A DNA stretch of 64,000 bases from Epinephelus fuscoguttatus. Lineage: Eukaryota; Chordata; Actinopteri; Perciformes; Serranidae. The stretch is taken from NCBI RefSeq assembly GCF_011397635.1, contig NC_064771.1:14261379-14325378 (forward strand), given 5' to 3'. Shown one piece after another: positions 1 through 9,868 of the stretch (within the stretch, counting starts at the first letter, position 1; each line of letters begins with the position of its first letter). Both the position numbers and the translations under genes were made by a program. Under the pieces are notes generated by a model. That model was not told the origin of the DNA, did not search any database, and was given only the letters and a program-made list of their open reading frames with translations.

Positions 1-3000
1 GCAAGAACACCTCTGGATCAAACACTCCTTTGCATGTCTTAAAAGAGCTCTACTTCTATGCATCTGCGCCCGATCTCTTCTCCCTGCCGCTGTCTCCCGT
101 GTCTCAACTTGTACTATCGAGTGCGGCTCTGTAACCCTCTACCCTGAACCATGACACACTCAGCGCTCCCTGACCTGGTTCACAAGCTTCAAAGCAACCA
201 ATCAAATTACGGCATCGCAGAGATTGTGACCTTAATTAGCTTGAGAGACAAAAGTTCCCCCAGCAATTTTCTTTTTTTTTACTCCGTGCACATGCAAGTC
301 TATCCTGTTGAATGGTAATTATGTGATGGAGCACACCCCTGGCTGCACCTATAACTTCTAACCAGGTAAGAGATGCAAGGTGGCATCACATAACAACCAA
401 ATAAACTGGCATATAAAGAGGCACTTGTAGGCCAAACTTTGGAGTGAAATATTAAAATGATAATGAATTAATCCGCATGTGACAGTTTTCAAAAACAACT
501 CTAATACGACAAATACAGAATTACAAATATGGACATGTTGGCTTTTGCTACAGTATAAGCCCTCTAGCTCAGCTGGAAGCTAATGATGTGCTCCACATCG
601 TCCAAAGCCACAGCGCAGCAGGATCCACACAGTGGACGCAGCTGATAAAAGACTTACAGAAATCTTTGGATGGATACCGAGAGCCCCGCCGGAAAGAGTA
701 TCTGCCTTTTTTGTTTTGCAAAAACTTCTTCATCTTGAATGTCAAATAGCAGGCGGCCTGCTGGCAGCCTGATATCCAATCTGTCTTCTTAAGTGTAATG
801 TTTAAAAAAAAAAACAAAAAAAAAACAAAAAAAACAAGGACCGACCCAAAGTCAAACAGAGAGGGTGACAAACTCAGAACACTGCCCCATTCTTCCACCC
901 TGAAACCTCAGCAGTGTCCTCATGAGCAAACGGTGAGTGCGCATGAGAAGCGAGTGTGGTCTCTCTGTGAGTGTGTCAAGGAGTTAGTCCTGCGTCTCAT
1001 CCCTGATTCATCCTCGGGCCAGCCTGCTACCACAGTGTTAATCAGAAAACTGGGACGCATGCACCCGCGCACCTCGGTTCCTTAATAATTCTCTCTCCAA
1101 AAAGGGTATTGTGAGGCCTCATTTTTCTATAAATACACCAATGTGTCTTTTTCCTCCTCCTCCTCTCTTGGCTAGGTGGCTCTCCGAGGGACCGCTGCTG
1201 CCCCAGAATCACTCTGCATCGATGCAAGAAAGCCTGATGAGTACTAATTGGAGCGTCTGCATGCCTGGAATTCTGTGTGTCCATTTGTGTGTGAGCACAC
1301 TGTGATGTTCAGTCCATTGAGAAGGAGTGGGGGCAATTTAAGACTTTAGCCTGTAGGATTAGTAGGATTATGAGCTGAATCTTCTGCACTCCTCCACCCC
1401 CCCTGTCATTAATACTGAAGGAGCACATGCTCCCCTCCCTTAATGAATACAGACAGCGACAGCACTGGAACCACACAGGACCTGTGCATACCAAATGACA
1501 ACACTGCAGTGTCACAATACCATCTGCATCAGAGGCTGAGTTTAGGTCAACGCTGGAATGAAAGCATTCACAATTTAGGCTTAAAGGGATAGTGCAGATT
1601 TTTTTTAAGTGGGGTTATAAGAGGTACTCATCCATAGTCAGTGTATTACCTACAGTAGATAGTGGTCGGCACACCCAAAGTCTGAAGTAGCAGGCAGGAG
1701 TACAGCCACATAAGCTAAGCAATGTACTGCTGTGGATGGAGGCAGCAGCAAAATGTATTTTAGCTATTTAAAGAAAGGAAATCAATCAATCTAGAGCCGT
1801 TATATCGCTCTCTTCACAGCCAGACTCCGTTGAGAATAACAGTAATTTAACATCGCTGAACACAAGAGCTGATCAGTTTTGTGCAGTAACAGTATCATGG
1901 GGTTAAAGCCATGATGCGTATACATTTTTAGATGATAAATCATCTTCCAAATTGGTTTGATGAAATTCATTTTATTGAAAAATGAGAACATTCTGGTGAC
2001 AATTGGTGTGGTCTATTCATTGATTTAAGCCTGTTCTTTCTGTATCCTGAATCAGATTTGTGAGCTAATCGCAGTGAGCACTGCTGCCTGCCATTCTAAC
2101 CTAAACCTTTTTAACATTTTCAAAACCGTGTATCGTCAATGCTGCAAATAACCATAATATTATACAAAACCAAAAATAAGAAGTGAAAGGGTTAAAGCTT
2201 TAGAGTCCTGACAATACCCTTGTGGCTGTCAGATCATCTTGTATTAGAAAAACAAATGATATGTGTGTTTCCTTTGGCGTGGCGCTGAAACAATGTCATA
2301 AATCAATATTGTAATCCATAATAGCACTAAAATGAATAACTATGAGTAATGTGGAAGCAGTGACTCATAGTTAGGTTGTCAGAAGAATCAATATTTAAAT
2401 ATGTTTTCGAACCATGTGTTTAAAATGATACAATCTCCTTTAATTATGTGTTTGATATTATCAAAGTGCCAAAGCTATTAAAAAACAGTTCTGCAATTAG
2501 ATTTTCAACCCCAGGCTGCATAGATGAAATAACAGGGAAGAAAATTAAATGGTCCTCAACCTGTGGTTATTACTGCATTCTCTCCAGCAACAAACCCACC
2601 ACGTGACTAGGGGTGTGTGTTCAGTGCCTTTCTCTGTATCAGCACTGCGTGCAGATTAATTCATAATGATGAACCGACAGAGATCTGCACCTGTTAGCTT
2701 CAGCTTTACAGAGAATTTAGCACCTTTCATTTGAGCATCGTTGTCTCATTTGTTTTCTTTTACACATAACTCTTCTGTGATAAACCCATAGTGCTCTACC
2801 TGCCCAGCAACAAACGGCAAAGCTAACAACTAGCTGGTGAACATGCTGGAGAATTTAGCAGTTACAAGTTGGTGGCAGAGCCAGGAGAGTGAATATTGGA
2901 CATACATTTTTGAGGTCACTAAAACGCAAAGATAATTTTCATCCTTGAATATGAAATTTTATTTTATTTTCTATGTATTTATTTATTTTTGGTGCACCTC

Positions 3001-4650
3001 AGATGCACTTGTTATATGGTGTTAAGCCAGAAGTAGGTTTGTACACAGCAGTTAGAAAGCTGCGGTCAGTAATTAATTCAAATGAGAATTAATTAAAGCT
3101 GCAGAGAAAGTACTGAGGAAGCCTGCCGGTTATTGGACTGCAAACTGTTATTGGTGGCAATGCACAGGCAGTCCAGTACCAACTGAATAATTAAACACAA
3201 ATGGTTGGTTCTCCAAATAGACACTGCTCACTCCAATTGAACTCTCCTCTTACACTACAGCTGAGACAGCTACTCATGTGTGACAGACAGAAAATTGACA
3301 TTTCACAGGCAATCGAGTGTGATAAAAGTGGCTCAGCCTTTTCACTCAGCTAGTCGTACATAATTCTTCCTCAGAGAAATTATTCATACATTTCAGCATG
3401 TCTACATTATGCTTCAGATTATGCTTTTATATTAAATAAAAAGGGACCTGCAAACAAGCAAAACTGGCACTTTATCAGTCATAAATGGGATGAAAAGCAT
3501 TTAGGAACACTTCTCATACTCAACCTGTAACTGCAGATAGACTCAAAGCATTGTCACCCACCACATATCTAACACAAGACACAACTAAAATGATCAACAG
3601 CATATCAAAACATCCCGTACCTTTTGAAACAGCATCCAGAGATGTGCATGCAGAGCTCCTGAGTAAGAGTAACGCTCCCCACTCCTGCACTGCCTGCTGT
3701 AATATGAGTGTTGGGCCATGTCAGCAACCAGATCCAACAGGTGTCTTGTGATGCCTTGTTGCATTGTGTGGAGCACTGGATGGCAGTAACAGAAGAGAAA
3801 GCAAGACTAAGTAAGTGGAGCCAAAATGTTGAAAACAGCCCAGTCCTCTTCAGGGGTCTGATTTTGTGTCTGACTTTTTGGGTGGTGCTGTGATCCTTGC
3901 AGTTAATAAAGTGAATCCAAGAGAAAGCTAAGAGTGTATCACATTGCTTAAATTACAGCTAAAAAGACAAACTTCTGATAAACACATGGGGGAGTGGACA
4001 GTTTTGGTAGTTGTGTTTGGAAAATAAAAGAGAAAGGCATTCAAGACACTCTAAAATGGGTGAAAACTTATTTGTAAACTCTAAAAAATGATGCAGGATA
4101 ATGTAAATTTAGGTCTTTCTAGCATTATGCATCAGTACAACTATTAATATGTGGACAAACTTCACATTTATATCCATATGCAGCTACATACAAACAGATG
4201 CTCTCACCCACCCTACTGCAGCAGTGTCAGCCTCCAAACTAGCACAACCCCTTTAGCTGCTAGCTTGGAAGATGCTAAGGAAGTAGCATTGTTTACACAG
4301 CAGCACCAAAAGTGATGCTGGTAGCCATAGCGCTAACAATACCAGCTATGTTGACGTGAGATAAAACACTACAAGGTAGCTATGTGTGACCTCGACTAGA
4401 AGGTAAGGCTTAAATAATAATTAAATAGCTCTAGGGAGTAAAGGAATGAGTAATAGGTGTACATGTTAGCTAACGTTGAGCACTGACGTAGGTTAGCATG
4501 CTAACGCCAAGTTGCTCATACGAGTCGTTTTATGCGACACAGCCAATTTTATATCGTTTAAAAGTCTTCGCTAAGTTTAAGCAAGCATACAGATGTTATA
4601 GTAATATACGTGTAGCTTCTGAGTGAGTTTGCTACCTGTTCGTGGTGAGT
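1..4650. other. Intergenic stretch left of zdhhc4
   Basis: I see no credible exon here. Open frames are short, biased by poly-A/T or CT runs, and lack paired splice sites. The only structured item is a dispersed repeat near 1.58-1.99 kb. The last few hundred bases before 4700 are probably the promoter and 5' leader of zdhhc4, but I cannot place the transcription start. Confidence 0.5.
1581..1990 (+). repeat. Dispersed teleost repeat beginning TTAA-AGGGATAGTGCAG (family A)
   Basis: The segment opens with TTAA followed by AGGGATAGTGCAG, the type of end seen in DNA elements with TTAA targets. It then runs through text I recognise as a common teleost repeat (a 'commonly TACAGTAGA ... GCTAAGCAATGTACTGCTG' stretch). 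Its later part (near 1825-1870, 'CAGACTCCGTTGAGAATAAC') is shared with the repeat at 45.26 kb, which looks like the opposite half of the same family. The right terminus is not visible, so this is probably a truncated copy. Confidence 0.6.
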
Positions 4651-4701
4651 TTGTGCCACAAACACCTGTTGTTTTGTCTCTTTGAAGCCGCCAGGTGAGA
4701 C

Positions 4702-7105
4702 ATGGATTTCCTCACCCTGTTCGCTATCTACGTAGTAGTGGTGCTGACATGTATCGTGCTAGTTTGCAAATACTCAGGCCAGCAGCAAACCCCTTTTACT
4801 ATCCTCTTCAACTATGTGGGAAAGGTAAGGAAAGAAGCATTATAAGTGCACTTTAACAAAGCGACACTGTGTGGCGCTATTGGAGCAATTTATCACAATA
4901 CAAATACACACTGCAAGTAAAGCTGCTGGATTTATTTTCACAGGTAGTTGCACCATTGACGCCAAAATGGCTCCAAACGTTTTCACAGTGGGCCATGCAC
5001 AGACTGTTTCATCAAAGGTTTGTAGTTAAAGTGTCCCCAGAAATAAATACATTGTCATAAGCCTGTATCTGGTCTTCTGTTGTACATTTTTTCCCAATCT
5101 CTACCAGTATCATCCTGTATATTTGCTTGTAATTGCAGGAACAACATGTTCATCTATCTGCACATCCTACTGGAGGCTGCTGTGTATGCAGAGTTCACCT
5201 ATGAGGTGTTTGGCTTCTGCAGGGAGATGGACACCACTCTGACCAGCCTGTCTGTGCCTTACGTCCTGCTGGCTATTAAGACCTTCTTCTTCTACCTCTG
5301 CATCAGGAGAGATCCAGGTTAATATTATATTAGATAAAATATATTCAAACACATTTGCTTTTGGTTGCAGGGGAGGTGAACTTTGGCTTGATCAGGTGGT
5401 ATTCCTTGTCAGCATGCTGTCATATTTTGAGTGTTATGAAAAAGGATGTTGGTAATTATATATCAGCCATCAGCCATGCAAATCAATAATTTAATTTTGT
5501 CACCCTGAGCGTGAAACTATTTTCTACAGTCAAGGGACAAGCTACACAGCATCACCTGTGATACAGTAAAACATTTAATCCTCATGTGAGTCCATGCCTT
5601 GGGATTGCCAGATTCTGCTTTCTATGACTGTTTCGTTCTTGAAACCAAACTCAACTTAAATCATCTGTCTTTTCATATTAATGTTAAAGTTTATATTTGG
5701 TTTGTGTGCTTGAATTTTTCTGTTGTTTACACATTAACATTTGCTATTAATTTCCACACAAGGATCATTGAATTTAATCTTAAAGAGTGATGATAGTCTA
5801 CCTTACAAGAGATTAAAAGGCTGTGCAAGAAAGCTTTTGCATTAAGTATCAGTTCTTACCAACTTTAAATGACTCAAATTAATTCAACGTATGAAAGATA
5901 ATTTCAGCTTGTGATTTGCAAGAATGAGCAGAGAAAATCACTCACAAGTTAGCTCTGGTCAGGAGAAAGGTCATGTGGGCCTGAGGTATAAATAAACTGC
6001 AAATCACCAGACATATCCTTGTCATATTAAAGGGATAGTGTACCCAAAAATGAAAATTCACATTCTCACTCTCTGTGCACCGTGTGAACGCGGTGCACAG
6101 AAAGGCATTTTTGGGTGCACTATCCCTTTAAGGTCTGAAATACTAATGTGTGTTTTGTGTGATTACACTTCAGTATTTTTTTTACTCAACTCTCTCCTCT
6201 CGACTCTGGCAGGCACAGTGACAAAGAAGAAAATCGCTGGCCAGCTGCACATCTATCCATACGACAGGAGGCTGTTTCACCCGGGAGTCTCCTGTGAAAC
6301 CTGCCAGCTTGTCAAACCGGCTCGCTCCAAACACTGCAGTGAGTAGATAAATAATAAATAGTGATACATTTGTACCATAGTAAATATTGAATGTATTATT
6401 TCAGCGAAACATAGAATTACACTCAGTGCTCACTGTCTTTGTCTCAGGGGTCTGCAACAGGTGTGTCCAACGTTTCGACCACCACTGTGTCTGGGTGAAC
6501 AACTGCATCGGTGCTCAGAACACAGGTTACTTCTTGCTGTACCTCTTCAGCGTGTGCGCCATGGCGGGTGACATTGCCGTGCTAACAGGAGACATGCTGT
6601 TTCATGCCGTACTGCGGTCAGGGCTTCTGAGGGCCAGTTATATAGATGAGTTTGGCCAGCAGCAGGCAGCAGGGCCTCTGTTTGTTGTACAGGTGAGACT
6701 CAGTACTGCTGACACACTGTGTATCGTATACATATGTTGCAGCCATGTTTACTCTGAATCTGTCATGTTGAATTTAAAATAATTCTTATTTCTCTTTCCC
6801 TCCAGCATCTGTTCCTGACTTTCCCCCGAATTGTCTTCATGCTTGGATTTCTGGTCTTCGTCTTCTTCCTCCTGGCGGGTTACGCCCTTTTCCATTCCTA
6901 TCTGGCTCTCGTCAACCAGACCTCCAATGAGTGGTACAAAAGTCGGGGTTACGTGTGTCAGCACTGCCATCCAACTACAACAGCGGACAATCTCTGTGGC
7001 TCAGCGCCAGACCACTCAAAAAGATATTACTACAGCAGAGGGCTACTTCGAAACCTGGGAGAGATTTTCTTTCCTCTGCAACCTGTTCAGAAGAAAGACA
7101 ACTAA
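4702..7105 (+). CDS. zdhhc4: Palmitoyltransferase ZDHHC4 (zinc finger DHHC-type), six coding exons
   Basis: DHHC-family S-acyltransferase that palmitoylates cysteines of membrane proteins. Exons read directly: 4702-4824, 4944-5017, 5139-5317, 6213-6338, 6448-6692, 6806-7105. All are bounded by AG/GT and keep frame, giving 348 aa (human about 344). The start codon opens a protein beginning MDFLTLF, like human MDFLVLF. Visible parts: an N-terminal membrane segment (about 4-22), further segments near 69-85, 100-120, 195-213 and 258-285, a DPG motif (124-126), a Cys-rich domain with [12 protein letters not shown] and catalytic Cys181, and TSNE (288-291) where the family has TTxE. The protein ends KKDN, a KKXX di-lysine ER-retrieval signal, as known for mammalian DHHC4. 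The family's usual HCSVC is HCRVC here. A small MITE sits in intron 3. Reading frame intact. Confidence 0.96.
6027..6131. mobile_element. 97-bp palindromic MITE with TTAA duplications, in zdhhc4 intron 3
   Basis: TTAA at 6027-6030 and again at 6128-6131 flank a 97-bp sequence. It starts AGGGATAGTGTACCCAAAAA and ends with its near-perfect inverse, with a short hairpin centre. TTAA target duplication fits piggyBac- or Kolobok-type elements. I recall the terminal sequence as very common in teleost genomes. It lies about 80 bp upstream of the exon 4 acceptor. Confidence 0.85.
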
Positions 7106-7179
7106 AGAAAAAATACAGCTGTCTGTGTTGTTATGCTGCTTTTACTGTACATCCCGTGGGAGCTACTTCTGACTGAAGA

Positions 7180-7185
7180 AATAAA
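7180..7185 (+). terminator. Polyadenylation signal AATAAA of zdhhc4
   Basis: AATAAA lies 75 bases after the zdhhc4 stop codon on the same strand. It implies a very short 3' UTR. A later site is possible. Confidence 0.6.
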
Positions 7186-7919
7186 GCTTAGAGATTTCTT
7201 TATGGGCTCCGGTGTCTATCCCCCACAAGGTGCTGCATCTTATTGGAAAGCTCTGGCAACACTGGCAGTATACACAAAGGTAATCCTTGCTGGATCAAAT
7301 GGTTTTCTGTTAATTAAATGTCATAACTGCAAGCTTAGGACAAGTTTTTTGCCTGCCATCAACTAAGGCATGAAAGCTTCTAAAGCTGGAACATACCTCC
7401 TCCTTATTGTATTTTTTTTTTCAATACACGATAAAGGCATTATGAATCAGCTTTTGAATATGTTGCACTGTATGTATTTTTATCAGGTGTGGGTATATTT
7501 TGGGGGTAGGCTGGGATTTGAGATGAATCATTTCTAATGTTGAAATCTGCCAGGGGGTCGATGAAGCCAGCAGGGGGAGCTGTACACTGACGTTCATGAC
7601 AGTTCAATGGTGTTAACTACTTAATTTGTGCCTGTTTGACAGCACAGATGCAAAAATGGAAGTTGCATTCACATGCTATGGGATAGGTACGGTTGCCCTG
7701 AGATGCAAAAAACAACACTGAACAAAACACTAACAAAATAAAATGATATTTTGCAAAAAAAAAAGCAACGTTACAGAAAGCAAATCGACATGTTGAATGT
7801 TTGGCTACTTTTTTTTTAATGTGTTTTCTATTTTTGTGTCTGGATTTGTCATACATACTTCTGCTGTTTCTTTAGCATCAAATCAAACATATCTCCCACT
7901 AGGTTTTGAACATTTCCCC

Positions 7920-8235
7920 TGAAGACTCATGGGAACTGTAGTTTGATCAGGTGCAGAGCCAGACTTTGTAAACATTTGTGGCTAAGCCCAAAGCCAGAGG
8001 GGAGGTTTTTTTTTTCTTCCCATTTATGGCAGCTATTTGTGCTATTTTTTTTTTAACCATTTAAGATAATAGAATACTTTGAAATCTGCACATCATTTGG
8101 GAAAAACATAGTATATGCCAAGTAAAGAAACTTCCTGTAGAGTGGACAATGTATTTTGTATTTTATTGTTCTCCAACTGTCTTCATCATTCTGAAACCAT
8201 TACACATTAAATGTTGAGGATGAATACTTTTCACT
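7920..8235 (+). repeat. Dispersed repeat family B, uninterrupted copy
   Basis: The sequence is clearly similar to 11195-11800 in pgp intron 1. Shared landmarks are GAGCCAGAC...TTGTAAACATTT, a poly-T run, GCTATTTG, CATTATTTGGG and ATTGTTCTCCAACT. The present copy lacks a roughly 320-bp block found in the other and so serves as the empty site for that insertion. Confidence 0.7.
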
Positions 8236-8418
8236 CCCTCCAAAAGTGGCAAAACTTGTCTGATGGTACTGTTTTTTAACTTAAATATTATGCACATGTA
8301 GGGTAGGAATTTGGAACAGCATTACTGATCATGACACCTATTTTTGTGATACTATGCTGGAGAAGAGTTCACAGAAGAAATGTTTATCTGACAAATCTGC
8401 GATTTTTGAATCCATGCC

Positions 8419-9105
8419 TTATAACTTGATAATTTTTTTATTTAATTTAGTCTCCAATAATTTATCAAGTTATAACATGAAACTTTTCATGTTCTTATGA
8501 TATAAATGATCACGTTATAACATGAAACTTCACGTTTTTACAATACAAATGATCACGTTATAACATGAAACTTTTCACGTTCTTACGATATAAATTATCA
8601 TGTTATAACGTTATAACCTGAAAAGTTCATTGTTTTAACAAGAAGTTTTTCACATTATAACAATTTATTTTCATGTTATAACTTGATAATTTTTTTTATT
8701 TAATTTAACAATACAAATCATCATGTTATAACGTGAAACTTTTCACGTTTTTACAATACAAATCATCATGTTATAACGTGAAACTTTTCACGTTTTTACA
8801 ATACAAATCATCATGTTATAACGTGAAACTTTTCACGTTTTTACAATACAAATGATCACATTATAACATGAAACTTTTCACGTTCTTACGATATAAATTA
8901 TCATGTTATAACATGAAACTTTTCACGTTCTTACGATATAAATGATCACGTTATAACATGAAACTTTTCACGTTTTTACAATACAAATCATCATGTTATA
9001 ACATGAAACTTTTCACATTTTTACAAAATAAATTATCACATTATAACATGAAACTATATTGTTATAACGTGAAAAACTTTTTGTTAGAACAATAAACTTT
9101 TTTTT
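8419..9105. repeat. Minisatellite array of ~45-bp AT-rich units with internal palindromes
   Basis: About a dozen diverged units share a TTATAAC block, an imperfect palindrome GTGAAACTTTTCAC, and a spacer TTTTACAATACAAAT (or TTACGATATAAAT). The best-preserved units (about 8720-8850) repeat at 45 bp. A longer block containing ATAACTTGATAATTTTTT occurs twice (near 8420 and 8680), suggesting higher-order duplication. Each unit could fold into a short hairpin. No coding potential. Confidence 0.85.
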
Positions 9106-9274
9106 TACTTTTATTTATTTATTATTTTGCACAATAAATACATTACCTTGAAAAGTATTGTATTTTATGTCTCCATCTGCTGGTGGGCCATCATACTAAG
9201 AGTATGCATGCATAATATGATGTTAATTCCACCACAGAGGAGACTTGATGTTCACTAAAAGTAGTAGGGAAGAA

Positions 9275-9377
9275 AGTGGATTAATCAATATCGGTATTGG
9301 TTATCAGTCATATAAGTTAATAAATATTGGCATATCAGATATCGGCAAAAAAAAATCCAATATCGTGCATCCCTAAA
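9275..9377 (+). repeat. Fragment of a dispersed 'TATCGG' repeat
   Basis: The stretch contains repeated ATCGG/TATCGG words and ends with AATATCGTGCATCCCT. I recognise this as the end of a widespread teleost repeat. It is short and probably truncated. Confidence 0.5.
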
Positions 9378-9564
9378 ATAACAGATTAAGGGTTTTGAGG
9401 AAACATTAGGAGCCTCAGAGGACACCCCCTGCTCTGCCTTTGAGTGTGATGCTAAGAATATAAGTTAAAATAACAGGGTGTTTGGCTCTGGCTGTGTAGC
9501 TTAGACTACCCCAGTATTATGTTTGGAAAGACAATTACAGGTTGTGGGCAGTGGTTAGTGACAG

Positions 9565-9868
9565 AAGCCTGACCGGAAGTGGGACTGTACTTGTTCGTGT
9601 TTGGTTCCTGTCCCTTTAAGCCGGTGCGGAAGTAGGCGCAGAATTGATGTAACACGCAGTGGAAGGTCAGGTTTTCTCTCGGTGAATTTCAACACTACAT
9701 TCATTAAAGCAAACAACTGCCGCTAACGCAGCGCTTTTCTACCCACAGCAGTGCTTAACTTTATGCCAGCTGTAACGTTCGTGACTTTGCTTGGTAACGG
9801 AAACACCGCGTAGTAACGGGACATACCGTGCGGACAGTTAATTCATCTCTGAATCTGACTCGTGCCTG
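9565..9868 (+). promoter_or_regulatory. GC-rich promoter region of pgp with two ETS-like sites
   Basis: Base composition changes from AT-rich to CpG-containing just upstream of the pgp start codon and stays GC-rich through exon 1, as in a CpG-island promoter. CCGGAAGT at 9573-9580 and GCGGAAGT at 9626-9633 match the ETS/GABP core. No TATA box is evident. The transcription start is not determinable by eye. Confidence 0.55.

Larger units (their letters stand above)
7190..9560. other. Intergenic spacer between zdhhc4 and pgp
   Basis: No exon-like open frame is visible. The spacer holds a dispersed repeat (7.92-8.24 kb), an AT-rich tandem array (8.42-9.1 kb) and a fragment of a 'TATCGG' repeat (9.28-9.38 kb). 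These account for about half of it. The remainder shows nothing I can name. Confidence 0.5.

Noticed and set aside
569-898. 109-codon minus-strand frame with F/L/V-rich start
   Set aside because: The hydrophobic part derives from a poly-A/AAC run at about 800-835. No other support.
8419-9105. CRISPR-like array
   Set aside because: The units have no unique spacers, all parts repeat and diverge together, and the genome is eukaryotic.
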